64,000 nucleotides of DNA, taken from the NCBI RefSeq assembly GCF_027497255.1, contig NZ_CP114903.1, forward strand, positions 1,922,001 through 1,986,000, written 5' to 3'. The stretch is from Micromonospora sp. WMMD882 (lineage in GTDB: Bacteria > Actinomycetota > Actinomycetes > Mycobacteriales > Micromonosporaceae). Below, one piece after another: positions 34,011 through 42,822 of this stretch. The translations under genes were made by a program, and so were the position numbers. Each line of letters opens with the position of its first letter. Positions within the stretch are counted from its first letter, which is position 1. Below the pieces are notes generated by a model that searched no databases, was not told the origin of the DNA, and saw nothing but the letters and a program-made list of their open reading frames with translations.

Positions 34011-34502
34011 CCGGATCTCCTTTGCTTCCGGCTCCCGACCACGACCGGCCCGACCGGTCGGACGAGCCTCGACGGGCTGGCGGGTGGGAACCCCTGACTG
34101 GACTTTCCTGGAAGCGCCGGACCCCCGACGGGTACGGGTTCCGGCGGGGCGGGCGGCGGGCATGGCCTGCCGCGCCCGACGGGGCGACTCGTGGCGGAGG
34201 CTGCCCGACGCCGGGCAGGAGTCCACCCGACACGCTCCGCACGAGTGGGGTCACCACCGGCCAGCGCCGGCTCCGGTCGCGCTCGCGGCACAGTCTCGCA
34301 TTCGATCGACATCGATGCAATGGCGAGCGGGCGCGCGACCGTGACCGGCCCCGGCCGCAGGGTCACGCCAGCCTGACCGCAAGGTCGTCGCCGTTCCACG
34401 CTACGGGAGGAAAGACGTGGGAGCGCTTCCACAGTACGGGACGCGGATAGCTCACCACCGCCCCGAACTGGACATTGACTTCGATGAAAGATTGGAGTCC
34501 AC
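34011..34502. other. Divergent promoter region of the two CBM2 genes
   Basis: 492 bases without a gene. It holds a CebR-like box at 34418-34431, 72 bases before the dehydrogenase start, and locally AT-richer segments around 34290-34325 and 34470-34500. A weaker partial match (TGGAAGCGCC) lies near 34110. No coding frame with similarity was seen. Confidence 0.6.
34418..34431. promoter_or_regulatory. CebR-like operator
   Basis: TGGGAGCGCTTCCA matches the established CebR box TGGGAGCGCTCCCA at 13 of 14 positions. CebR represses cellulose/cello-oligosaccharide genes in actinomycetes until cellobiose is present. Both flanking genes encode CBM2 proteins, in line with such control. Confidence 0.75.
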
Positions 34503-36086
34503 ATGTCATCTGGACGTAACAGAGCCATGGCCGCCATGGCCGCGACAGTCGTGGCGGCCGGGCTGCTCGTCCCCTCCGCCGCCCCGGCGACCGCGATGGT
34601 CGACCCGACCGCCCGGCCGGCAGCCGTCGGATCGACCCCACGGGCGGCGGCCGTGCCGCTGGAGCAGTTGACCGTCAGCACCACCCAGGTCGCCTCCGGC
34701 CTGCGGCGTCCCACCGCGATGCACGCCCCGGACGACGGCAGCGGCCGGTTGCTGATCGCCGAGAAGGCCGGCACCGTCCGGGTCTACCGCGAAAGCTCCG
34801 GCCTCGCGGCCACCCCGCTGCTGGACCTCACCGCCCGGGTCTCCACCAGCGGCAACGAGCGTGGCCTGCTGGGCATCGTCACCGCCCCGAACTTCACCAC
34901 CTCCCGCGCCCTCTACGTCGCCTACACGGCGCTGCCCGACGGCGCGGTCACGCTCTCCCGGTTCGTGCTGGACAGCGCCGGGCAGGACCCGGTGCCGGCG
35001 GCCCGCGAGCAGGTGCTGCTCAGCCAGCCGCACGCCGAGTTCGGCAACCACAACGGCGGCCAGCTCGCCTTCGGGCCGGACGGCCACCTCTACTGGAGCA
35101 TCGGCGACGGCGGCGGGGCCGACGACCAGCTCAACACCGGGCAGAACCTCGGCACCCTGCTCGGCAAGATCCTCCGACTGGACGTCTCTCGGGCCTGCGA
35201 CGGCAGGCCGTACTGCGTTCCGGCGGACAACCCGTTCGTCGGCGCCGCCGGCGCGCGGCCGGAGATCTGGGCGTACGGGCTGCGCAACCCGTGGCGCTTC
35301 TCGTTCGACCCGGCCGACGGCTCGCTCTGGATCGCCGACGTGGGCCAGGGCGCCTACGAGGAGGTCAACCACCTGACGCCGGGGCAGCGCGGGGCCAACC
35401 TGGGCTGGTCCTGCCGGGAGGGTCCGGTGGTGTTCAACGCCGCGCGCTGCGTGGCCGACGCCCGGTACGTCGACCCGGTGTACCACTACCAGACCTCCGT
35501 GGACGGTTGCGCGATCATCGGCGGCCACGTCTACCGGGGCGCCCGGTACGCCGACGTCGCGGCCGGCACGTACCTGGCGACCGACTACTGCTCGGGCACC
35601 GCGTTCGCGATCCGCGCCAACGCCGACGGCAGCCACGTCTCCCGCAAGCTCGACGAGCTGACCATCCAGCCGACCACCCTGGGGCTGGACGCCAACGGTG
35701 AGATCTACCTGGCCAACGACCTGCCCGGCCAGTTGCACCGGGTGTCGTTCGCCAGCACGGCCCCGCCGGCCGCCACCTGCGCCGTCACCTACAAGGTGGA
35801 CAGCCAGTGGGGCAACGGGTTCTCGGTGACCGTCACGGTGGCCAACACCGGGGCCACCCCGGTCAACGGCTGGACGGTCGGCTGGACGTACGCCGGCAAC
35901 CAGCGGGTGACCAACGGATGGAACGCGGACATCAGCCAGCAGGGTACGGCGGTGACCGCCCGGAACGTCTCGTGGAACTCCACCATCGCCCCGGGCGGCT
36001 CGGTGAGCTTCGGCTTCCTCGGCAGCTTCTCGGGAACGAACGCCGCCCCGACCGCGTTCACCCTCAACGGCGCGACCTGCGCCTGA
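34503..36086 (+). CDS. Secreted PQQ-type sugar dehydrogenase with C-terminal CBM2
   Basis: 527 residues; ATG 34503 after GGAG. Signal peptide, then a six-bladed glucose/sorbosone dehydrogenase propeller (about 55-415): ASGLRRPTAMHAPDDGSGRL, NERGLLGIVTAPNF, the catalytic-His region HAEFGNHNGGQLAFGPDGHL, YWSIGDGGGADD, and EIWAYGLRNPWRFSFDP. A CBM2 follows (about 420-527: CAVTYKVDSQWGNGFSVTVT, NGWTVGWTYAGNQ, ending NGATCA). The protein probably oxidises sugars at plant-polymer surfaces with PQQ and could supply electrons or peroxide for oxidative polysaccharide degradation; this last point is inference. Terminator follows at 36096. Confidence 0.88.
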   Translation: MSSGRNRAMAAMAATVVAAGLLVPSAAPATAMVDPTARPAAVGSTPRAAAVPLEQLTVSTTQVASGLRRPTAMHAPDDGSGRLLIAEKAGTVRVYRESSGLAATPLLDLTARVSTSGNERGLLGIVTAPNFTTSRALYVAYTALPDGAVTLSRFVLDSAGQDPVPAAREQVLLSQPHAEFGNHNGGQLAFGPDGHLYWSIGDGGGADDQLNTGQNLGTLLGKILRLDVSRACDGRPYCVPADNPFVGAAGARPEIWAYGLRNPWRFSFDPADGSLWIADVGQGAYEEVNHLTPGQRGANLGWSCREGPVVFNAARCVADARYVDPVYHYQTSVDGCAIIGGHVYRGARYADVAAGTYLATDYCSGTAFAIRANADGSHVSRKLDELTIQPTTLGLDANGEIYLANDLPGQLHRVSFASTAPPAATCAVTYKVDSQWGNGFSVTVTVANTGATPVNGWTVGWTYAGNQRVTNGWNADISQQGTAVTARNVSWNSTIAPGGSVSFGFLGSFSGTNAAPTAFTLNGATCA

Positions 36087-36095
36087 CGCCGCCCA

Positions 36096-36129
36096 CGGGT
36101 GGGCCCCGGCCGGCGCCGGGGCCCACCCG
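36096..36129 (+). terminator. Hairpin terminator behind the sugar dehydrogenase
   Basis: CGGGTGGGCCCCGGC (36096-36110) and GCCGGGGCCCACCCG (36115-36129) form a perfect 15-base-pair stem with a four-base loop, nine bases after the stop codon. Confidence 0.88.
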
Positions 36130-36247
36130 CCCCCAACCCGCCCGGCGGCTCCGTCGACCCGGGAGGATCCCGGGCACGCCATGTCCACCACGCCACCCCG
36201 ATCGATTTCCATGGATTACCTGCCGGAGTCGTGACATCCTGGCCGGC

Positions 36248-37312
36248 ATGGAGGTACGCATCCGCCGGGTGACCCTGCGCCTGCGCACAGTGTTCGAAAG
36301 CTCCCACCTGGCCTACGACTCCACCGACACCTGCGTCGCGACCGTCACGCACCACGGCGTCACCGGCCGGGGCGAGGGCACCCCCGCCTGGGCGCACGGC
36401 GAGACCCTCGACGAGGTCGTCGCGGCCGTCGAGGCGTACGGCGCGCGGATCCTCGGCCCGGACCTGTCCGATCCCGACGCGGTCCTCGACCGGATCGCCG
36501 ACTGGGACGCCCCGGTCGGGGCGCGGATGGCCCTCGACGGCGCGGTGCACGACTGGCTCGGCCGGTCCGCCGGCGTCCCGACCTGGCGACTGCTCGGCCT
36601 GCCACGCACCCTGACGGAGCCGACCGGTTACACGATCGGCATCGGCAGCACCGCCGAGACCCTCGCGCTGCTGACGGACGCGCCCGACGTGGCGGCGTTC
36701 AAGCTGAAGGTACGCGGCGTCGAGGACCTCGACCGGCTGGCCGCGGTACGGGCGGCGACCGACCGCGCGATCCGGATCGACGCCAACGAGGCGTGGGACC
36801 TCGCGACCGCCCGGGACCTGACCCCGGCCCTGCGGAACCTCGACATCCAGCTCGTCGAGCAGCCGTTCCCCACCGGGGCGGTCGACGCCTACCGCCGCTA
36901 CCGCGAGCTGCCGGGCCGGCTGCCGGTCTTCCTGGACGAGGGCTGCACCGACGTGGCCAGCGTCCACGCCGCCGCTGACCTCGCCGACGGGGTGGTGGTC
37001 AAGCTCGCCAAGTCCGGTGGCGTCCGGGCCACCCGCCGGGTGATGGAGACCGCCCGACGGCTCGGCCTGTCGGTGATGCTGAGCTGCAACTGCGAGTCCG
37101 AGTTGGCGCTCTCCCAGGCGGCCCTGCTCGCCCCGCTCGCCGACCGCGTCGACCTGGACAGCCAGTTCCTGCTGCGCGATCCCCCGTTCCGGGGTCTCGG
37201 GCTCGACCGGGGGCACATCGTCCTCGGGGACGCCCCCGGTCTGGGCGTGACCGACACCGCCGACGACCCACCGACGGCCGCCGCGCCGGCCCGGTCGGAC
37301 GCGTCGTCGTGA
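36248..37312 (+). CDS. Dipeptide epimerase (enolase superfamily)
   Basis: 354 residues from ATG 36248. The mandelate-racemase/muconate-lactonising fold is complete: KLK at 152-154 (acid/base Lys), metal ligands D178 (IDANEAW), E204 (VEQPF) and D230 (DEGC), and the second Lys pair around K252/K255 (VKLAKSGG). This is the signature of L-Ala-D/L-Glu-type dipeptide epimerases, which racemise the alpha carbon of a dipeptide's C-terminal residue. The stop overlaps the start of an MFS exporter gene, so both belong to one operon. In this setting it might act on the product of the ATP-grasp enzyme downstream. Confidence 0.88.
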   Translation: MEVRIRRVTLRLRTVFESSHLAYDSTDTCVATVTHHGVTGRGEGTPAWAHGETLDEVVAAVEAYGARILGPDLSDPDAVLDRIADWDAPVGARMALDGAVHDWLGRSAGVPTWRLLGLPRTLTEPTGYTIGIGSTAETLALLTDAPDVAAFKLKVRGVEDLDRLAAVRAATDRAIRIDANEAWDLATARDLTPALRNLDIQLVEQPFPTGAVDAYRRYRELPGRLPVFLDEGCTDVASVHAAADLADGVVVKLAKSGGVRATRRVMETARRLGLSVMLSCNCESELALSQAALLAPLADRVDLDSQFLLRDPPFRGLGLDRGHIVLGDAPGLGVTDTADDPPTAAAPARSDASS

Positions 37313-38508
37313 CGACGCACGCCCCGGCCCGTCCGGCACGTCCCCTCACCGGCCCCCGGGTCGCCGTACTGGCCGGCGGTTTCCTGGTCAACCTCGGCTC
37401 CTTCTCGGTGTACCCGTACGTGGCGGTGCTGCTGCGGGACCGGATGGACGCGGGGATGGCGCAGGTCGGGATGGTGCTGGGCGCGGCGACCCTGGTGCAG
37501 TTCGCGACCGCGCCGGCCACCGCGGCGCTCGCCGAGCGGGTGGGGCTGCGCCGTTCCCTGGTCGCCGCCCTGCTCCTGTACGCCCTCGGGGGCGCGGCGT
37601 TCCTGGCCGGCGGGGACAGCGCCGCGCTCACCGTCGCGGGCCTGTTCCTGATCTCCGGGGGCGGGTCGTGGTACTCGCCGGCCTACCGCAGCTACCTGCT
37701 GCACGGGGTGGACAGCGCCCACCGGCCCCGCCTGGTGTCCGCGGGCAACGCCGCCGGCAATCTCGGCATCGCCGTCGGGCCGGTGGTGGGCGCCCTGTTC
37801 CTCCAGCGACCCACGGTGATGTTCAGCCTCGTCACCGCGGTCTATCTCGGCCTGGCCGTCGGCCACGTGTTCCTGCCCCGGGAACGACACGTCGGGGACG
37901 CCCCGCCGGTGCAGGCGTTCCGGCGGATGCTGCACGGCGTGGCGGTCCTGCCGTTCGTCGTCACAGCCGTCTCGTTCTACCTGCACATGCAGTTCTACCA
38001 GTACCTTTCCAGCTACGCGCAGGGTCGGGTGGCGACCCTGCTGTTCGGCCTGGCGATGATGGGCTACTCGCTCGGCCTGGTGGTGGTGCAGCCCCTGGTG
38101 GCGCAGCGGGTGGAAGGCATGAGCCATCCGGCGGCGATGGCGGTCGGGTTCGGCTGCCTGGCGGCCGGCATGACCGCCTTCGCGGGCGGGACCGGGCCGA
38201 CCGTCGTGGTCGGGGTCGCCGCGATCAGCGTCGGCAGCGCGGTGCTCCTCCTCAAGAACGACCTCGAAGCGCTGGCCGGGTCGAGGCGCTCCCCGACGGT
38301 CGTGTTCGGCCAGCAACGGTTGGCCGTCGGGCTCGGCTCCTTCCTCAGCGGCGTGGTCGGTGGCGCCGTGTACGGGCAGTTCGAGCGGGCCGGGCAGCTT
38401 CCGGGGTTCTGGCTGGTCGTGGCCGCCCAGTGCGTCCTGCTGCCGGCGGCGGTGCTGGCGGTGGCGCGGCGAGCACGCCGGGCCGCCCACCCGCCGCCGC
38501 GACCCTGA
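37309..38508 (+). CDS. MFS exporter
   Basis: 399 residues starting at a GTG that overlaps the epimerase stop (GTGA). Twelve membrane segments can be traced. Loop 2-3 carries LAERVGLRRSLVAAL, the usual MFS motif A position, and the fourth and fifth helices hold GGGSWYSPAYRSYLL and AGNAAGNLGIAVGPVVGALF, typical of drug/metabolite efflux (DHA1-like) carriers. It most likely exports the small molecule made by this locus. It converges on the PLP enzyme gene. Confidence 0.88.
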   Translation: MTTHAPARPARPLTGPRVAVLAGGFLVNLGSFSVYPYVAVLLRDRMDAGMAQVGMVLGAATLVQFATAPATAALAERVGLRRSLVAALLLYALGGAAFLAGGDSAALTVAGLFLISGGGSWYSPAYRSYLLHGVDSAHRPRLVSAGNAAGNLGIAVGPVVGALFLQRPTVMFSLVTAVYLGLAVGHVFLPRERHVGDAPPVQAFRRMLHGVAVLPFVVTAVSFYLHMQFYQYLSSYAQGRVATLLFGLAMMGYSLGLVVVQPLVAQRVEGMSHPAAMAVGFGCLAAGMTAFAGGTGPTVVVGVAAISVGSAVLLLKNDLEALAGSRRSPTVVFGQQRLAVGLGSFLSGVVGGAVYGQFERAGQLPGFWLVVAAQCVLLPAAVLAVARRARRAAHPPPRP

Positions 38509-38621
38509 GCCGCCGCTGGTCCCCCGTCACTGGTCACCGGCCTCCCCGGTCGCCGGCCCCACCCTCGTCGGCGGGACGTGCCCGGTCGCGGGTCGTCCCC
38601 TGGTCGCCCGGGGTCGGGCGG

Positions 38622-39782
38622 CTACGCCGCCGGGTCGGCGGGCCCGGACGCGACCGGGGGTTGCGGGGAGCCGGCCACCGGCACGACCGCAGCCGGGGCA
38701 ACGGCGGGCGGCACGGTCACAGCCGGGGCAACGGCGGCAGGTGGGCGCGCGGGCGGGTGGTCGCGGCGCGCCCAGGGCATCGTCGACCAGGGCGGGGCCA
38801 GCTCGTCGAGGGTGGCGATCTCGACGGGTTCGAGGGTGTCCGCGTCCGGCACGTCCCGGTGCCGGGTGAAGACCTTCTCCACGTACCGGTGCCCGGTGTC
38901 CGCCCCGACCAGCAGGTGCGTCCGCTCCGGGTGGCGGCGGGCCTCCCACCGGCCCGCCAGGTACGCCGCGCCGGTGGACAGCCCGGCGAAGACCGCGTGC
39001 GCTCGCATCAACGCCACCGTGCCGGCCGCGGCGTGCCGGAACGTCACCCAGTGCACCTGGTCGTAGAGCTCGTGCCGGACGTTGTCGAAGGGGATGGCGC
39101 TGCCGATCCCGGCGATGATGGCCTCCGGGTCGGGGAAGCGTTCGCTGCCGAAACTCACGCTGCCGAACGGTTGCACGCCGACCAGCCGCGTGGCGGGATC
39201 GTCGGCCCGCAACGGCTGGACCAGCCCCGCGCTCGACGCGCCCGTACCGACGCTGGCCACCACGGTCAACGGGACCTGCGGCAGGACGGCCCGCACCAGG
39301 GCGGCCAGCTCGGCGTACCCGAGGCGGTGGGTCGGGTCGTGGTACTGGCGCATCCAGTGCATGCCCGGGTTGCGGCGCAGCAGCTCCTGCACCCGGGCCA
39401 CCCGACGGTGCTGGTCGAGCCGCAGGTCCGGCGCCGGCGGCATCTGGTCCACGGTGGCGCCGAGGATCTCCAGTTGGGCCCGGATGGCCGCGGTCACCGT
39501 GGTCGAGGCGACGATGTGACAGCGCAGTCCGTAACGGTGGCAGACCATGGCCAACGCGAGCGCGTAGATGCCGCTGGAACTGTCGACGAGGGTGTCGCCG
39601 GGACGTACCGTCCCCGCTTTCAGCAGGGCCCGCACCGCGCCCAGGGCGGCATAGACCTTCAGGGTCTCGAAACGGGCGAGGACCAGGTTCTCCGACAGTC
39701 GGATGAAGCTCGGCGCCTTGATCGCGTCGGTGGCGTGGGAATGCAGCAGCGGCGTGGTCGCCGATGTGCCCGTGGGCGGCAT
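38622..39782 (-). CDS. PLP-dependent cysteine-synthase-fold enzyme (SbnA-like)
   Basis: 386 residues; ATG 39782. Fold type II PLP enzyme: K42 in FETLKVYAA is the probable Schiff-base Lys, DSSSGIYALALA is the substrate/cofactor Asn-Ser-loop position, and VASVGTGASSAG is the phosphate-binding glycine loop. GADTGHRYVEKVF near the end is common in SbnA/cysteine-synthase relatives. Such enzymes replace the leaving group of O-phospho- or O-acetylserine with a nucleophile, for example to make diaminopropionate precursors. The last 55 residues are Ala/Pro/Val-rich and disordered. It is divergent from the methyltransferase operon across a 290-base region with a dyad. Confidence 0.8.
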   Translation of the reverse strand: MPPTGTSATTPLLHSHATDAIKAPSFIRLSENLVLARFETLKVYAALGAVRALLKAGTVRPGDTLVDSSSGIYALALAMVCHRYGLRCHIVASTTVTAAIRAQLEILGATVDQMPPAPDLRLDQHRRVARVQELLRRNPGMHWMRQYHDPTHRLGYAELAALVRAVLPQVPLTVVASVGTGASSAGLVQPLRADDPATRLVGVQPFGSVSFGSERFPDPEAIIAGIGSAIPFDNVRHELYDQVHWVTFRHAAAGTVALMRAHAVFAGLSTGAAYLAGRWEARRHPERTHLLVGADTGHRYVEKVFTRHRDVPDADTLEPVEIATLDELAPPWSTMPWARRDHPPARPPAAVAPAVTVPPAVAPAAVVPVAGSPQPPVASGPADPAA

Positions 39783-39878
39783 GGGCGGTTCGCTCCTCGG
39801 CGTCGTCGGGGCGGACGGGTCGAGCGGCGGCAGGCCACGATCATGGCCGGTGCCCCGACACAGCCCCGAACCACAAAA

Positions 39879-39897
39879 TCAGACATTGTCTCTGATG
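39879..39897. promoter_or_regulatory. Nested dyad in the divergent promoter of the small-molecule locus
   Basis: ATCAGA-N7-TCTGAT spans 39879-39897, and inside it AGACA-T-TGTCT forms a second dyad. The surrounding bases are clearly AT-richer than the window. It lies about 100 bases upstream of the PLP enzyme start and 180 upstream of the methyltransferase, a suitable place for a shared operator. Confidence 0.5.
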
Positions 39898-40073
39898 GAT
39901 TGGCTCCGGGATGGACGGGGACCCGCAGACCGCAGTTCGCCGATCTCGTCAGGAGATTGGTCGTCCGGGCGGGCCGCCTGGTTCCACAATTGTTTTCCCG
40001 AGCCTCCGGGGAACTTCTCCGTGTCACCGGGCGACCTGTAGGGCGTCGGTCGCCGCGCGAATCGGAGCTGCCC

Positions 40074-40835
40074 GTGGAGTGGTACGAGGACGACACCTTC
40101 TGGATCGATTTCGCGGGCGCCCTGTTCGCCCCGCGACGACGGCACGAGGCACGTGAGCGGGTGGCCGCGTCCCCGCTGCTGGAGCTGCCGACCGGCGCCC
40201 GGGTCCTCGACCTGGGCTGCGGGCCCGGCACGTACACCACTCCGCTGGCCGAGCGTGGCGCGCAGGTCACCGGCGTGGACCTGAGCGCGGCGATGCTGGA
40301 CCGCGCCCGCCACGCGGCCGAGACGGCCGGCGTGCCGGTGCGCCTGGTCCGCGCCGACATGCGCGCGTTCGTCGAACCCGACTCCTACGACCTGGTCATC
40401 AGCATGTACACCTCGTTCGGCTACTTCACCGACCCGGCCGAGAACCTGCTCGTGCTGCGCAACGCCTGGCGGTCCCTGGCCCCGGGCGGCCGGCTGCTGA
40501 TGGACCTGTTCGGCAAGGAGATCTTCGCCCGGTGGGCCGGCACGCCCAAGGTGGTCGACGTCGACGACGGGGGCCGCCTGTTCATGCGGGACACCGTCCT
40601 GGACGACTGGACCCGCTTCCGCAGCGACTGGACCCTGGTCCACGGGGACACCGCCCGGCACGGGTTCTTCGAGCAGTACGTCTACAGCGCCGCCGAGATC
40701 CGCCAACTGCTCACCACCGCCGGCTTCACCGGGATCCGCTGCTTCGGGGGCTTCGACGCGCAGCCGTACGACAACCACGCGCAGCGGCTGGTCGTGCAGG
40801 CCAGCCGACCCGCGGCCGACGGGCGGCAGCCGTGA
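40074..40835 (+). CDS. Class I SAM-dependent methyltransferase
   Basis: 253 residues; GTG 40074 six bases after GGAG. It begins VEWYEDDTFWIDFAGALF, which is the typical N-terminus of this subfamily, and has the SAM loop VLDLGCGPGTYTTPLAERGA, motif post-I VTGVDLSAAMLD and LVISMYTSFGYF. Substrate unknown. Its TGA overlaps the GTG of the ATP-grasp gene, so the three genes 40074-42822 form one coupled operon. Confidence 0.9.
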   Translation: MEWYEDDTFWIDFAGALFAPRRRHEARERVAASPLLELPTGARVLDLGCGPGTYTTPLAERGAQVTGVDLSAAMLDRARHAAETAGVPVRLVRADMRAFVEPDSYDLVISMYTSFGYFTDPAENLLVLRNAWRSLAPGGRLLMDLFGKEIFARWAGTPKVVDVDDGGRLFMRDTVLDDWTRFRSDWTLVHGDTARHGFFEQYVYSAAEIRQLLTTAGFTGIRCFGGFDAQPYDNHAQRLVVQASRPAADGRQP

Positions 40836-42079
40836 CGATCGTGCTGCTGGAGGCGCTCACCTTCGGCCTGGCCCGGCTGCGCGACGCCGCCGCCCGCGCC
40901 GGCCACCCGCTGTGTCTGCTCACCGCCCACCGACCGGCCTACGGCTACGAGCTCGACCGCCTGTCGCCACCGGACGTGCGGGTGGTCGACGTGGACACCA
41001 GCGACGTACGGGCCTGCGCCGCCGTCCTGGACCGGATCCCCGACCTGGCCGGGCTGGTCAACTCCACCGACACCTGGATGCTGCCCGGCGCGGAGCTGGC
41101 CGAACGGTACGGCCTGCCCACACTCGGCCTGGCCACCGCCCGCACCCTGCGGGACAAGGCCCGGGTCCGTACCCTGCTGCGCCGCGCCGGACTCAGCCGT
41201 GCCGACGCGTCCCGGCTGACGCCGACGCCCGAGGCGGTCGTCTCGGCGGCCCGGAGCATCGGCTACCCGCTGATCGTCAAGGACGCGGCGGGCACCTCCT
41301 CCCGCTCGGTGTGGCTGATCCGGGACGACACCGAACGCGACGAGGCGGCCCGGCAGGTCGCCGACGCCACCCTGCTCGGTGGGCACCTGGTCGCCGAGCC
41401 CTACTTCCCCGGCCCCGTCTACAGCGCCGAGACCGTCACCTGGCAGGGCCGCACCCGACTGCTCGGGGTCGCCGTGCACGTCCACACCCCCGAGCCGGTC
41501 CGCCGCGAGGAGGCCGTCGCGTTCCCGGTCGCCCTCCCCGACGACGACCTCGACCGGCTGGAACGCTGGATCGGCGAGGTCCTCGCCACCGTCGGCCTCA
41601 GCTCCGGCGTGGCCCACACCGAGTACGCGCACACCCCCGACGGGCCCGAGGTGGTCGAGGTCAACGGCCGGATCGCCGGCGCGGTCATCGGCGAGATGAT
41701 GTGCCGTGCCCTGCGGGTCGACGTGTACGACGCCGTCGTCGCCACCGCGCTCGGCCGGCGGCCCCGGCTGCTGGACGCCCCGCTGCGCCCGGCCCGCGGC
41801 TACGGCATGGCCTTCCTGCATCCGCCCGCCCCGGGCCGGCTCGCCGGCTGGCGCGGGCCGGAACGGCTGCCGCTGTTTCCCGGCGCCCCCGAGTTCTACC
41901 CGACCGCCCGGGTCGGCGACCCGATCGTGCACCTCGCCGACCAGCGCGGCTGCACCGCCCTGGTGCTGGCCGAGGGTCCCACCGCCGAGCTGGGCCTGTA
42001 CCACGCGCTGGCCGCCGCCGGCACCGTCAGCCACGACATGCGACCGCTGGACCGACCCCGACAGGAGCCCGCCCGATGA
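40832..42079 (+). CDS. ATP-grasp ligase
   Basis: 415 residues, coupled at both ends (GTGA upstream, ATGA downstream). The ATP-grasp elements are in order: an N-terminal Rossmann-like part (VLLEALTFGLARLRDAAARA), LRDKARVRTLLRRAGLSRAD, the adenine-site Lys in YPLIVKDAAGTSSRSVWLI, VAEPYFPGPVYSAE, and the metal-binding acidic pair VVEVNGRIAGAV. Such carboxylate-amine ligases join amino acids or amines in dipeptide antibiotics and siderophore-like molecules. It is the likely bond-forming enzyme of the locus, possibly making the substrate of the dipeptide epimerase. Confidence 0.88.
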   Translation: MTIVLLEALTFGLARLRDAAARAGHPLCLLTAHRPAYGYELDRLSPPDVRVVDVDTSDVRACAAVLDRIPDLAGLVNSTDTWMLPGAELAERYGLPTLGLATARTLRDKARVRTLLRRAGLSRADASRLTPTPEAVVSAARSIGYPLIVKDAAGTSSRSVWLIRDDTERDEAARQVADATLLGGHLVAEPYFPGPVYSAETVTWQGRTRLLGVAVHVHTPEPVRREEAVAFPVALPDDDLDRLERWIGEVLATVGLSSGVAHTEYAHTPDGPEVVEVNGRIAGAVIGEMMCRALRVDVYDAVVATALGRRPRLLDAPLRPARGYGMAFLHPPAPGRLAGWRGPERLPLFPGAPEFYPTARVGDPIVHLADQRGCTALVLAEGPTAELGLYHALAAAGTVSHDMRPLDRPRQEPAR

Positions 42080-42822
42080 CCGTCCCCGGACCGGAGACCT
42101 ACGGCGAACGCAACGCCGACGTCTACGACGAGTGGCACGCCGACCTCGACCCCGCCGACGCCGTGCGGTGTCTGGCCGACCTCGTCGCCGAGGGCCCGGC
42201 CGGGCCGGTCCTCGAACTGGCCGTGGGCACCGGCCGGGTGACCATCCCGCTCGCCGAGCGGGGCATCGACCTGCGGGGCGTCGACGCGTCGGAGGCGATG
42301 GTGGACCGGCTGCGGGCCAAGCCCGGCGGCGACCGGATCCCCGTCACCATCGGCGACATGGCCGACGTGGACCCGGGCGGCGACGACCGGTTCGCCATGG
42401 TCTTCGTCGTGTTCACCACGTTCTTCTTCCTGATGAGCCAGGACGAGCAGGTGCGCTGCTTCAGCAACGTCGCCCGTCGGCTCCTGCCCGGTGGCCGGTT
42501 CGTCCTGGAGTGCCTGGTGCCGGACCTCGCCCGCTACCAACGGCAGCAGAGCGTCGACGCGCACCGGGTCGACCACGACCACGTCCGGCTGGTCGCGGTG
42601 CGCCACGATCCGGTCGAGCAACGCTTCGACGGCCAGCACATCCTCATCACCGACGCCGGGATCCGCCTGGCCCCGGTGTCCATGCGTTACGCCTGGCCGT
42701 CCGAGCTGGACCTGATGGCCCGCCTCGCCGGACTGCGTCGCCGCGACCGGTGGGGCGGCTGGCGTCGGGAGCCCTACCTCGGCGCCGGCAGCCACGTCAC
42801 CGTCTACGAGAAGCCGGCCTAG
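42076..42822 (+). CDS. Class I SAM-dependent methyltransferase
   Basis: 248 residues from ATG 42076 (ATGA overlap). It has VLELAVGTGRVTIPLAERGI for SAM, LRGVDASEAMVDRL, and the unusual FVVFTTFFFLMSQDEQ after strand 4. It differs clearly from the first methyltransferase, so the product may be methylated twice or at two steps. Its last 26 bases overlap the end of the convergent ABC ATPase gene. Confidence 0.9.
   Translation: MTVPGPETYGERNADVYDEWHADLDPADAVRCLADLVAEGPAGPVLELAVGTGRVTIPLAERGIDLRGVDASEAMVDRLRAKPGGDRIPVTIGDMADVDPGGDDRFAMVFVVFTTFFFLMSQDEQVRCFSNVARRLLPGGRFVLECLVPDLARYQRQQSVDAHRVDHDHVRLVAVRHDPVEQRFDGQHILITDAGIRLAPVSMRYAWPSELDLMARLAGLRRRDRWGGWRREPYLGAGSHVTVYEKPA

Noticed and set aside
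36248..37312. Calling the epimerase a cell-wall recycling Ala-Glu epimerase
   Set aside because: The active-site layout fits, but the operon with an exporter and the nearby ATP-grasp gene argue for a biosynthetic role; substrate is left open.
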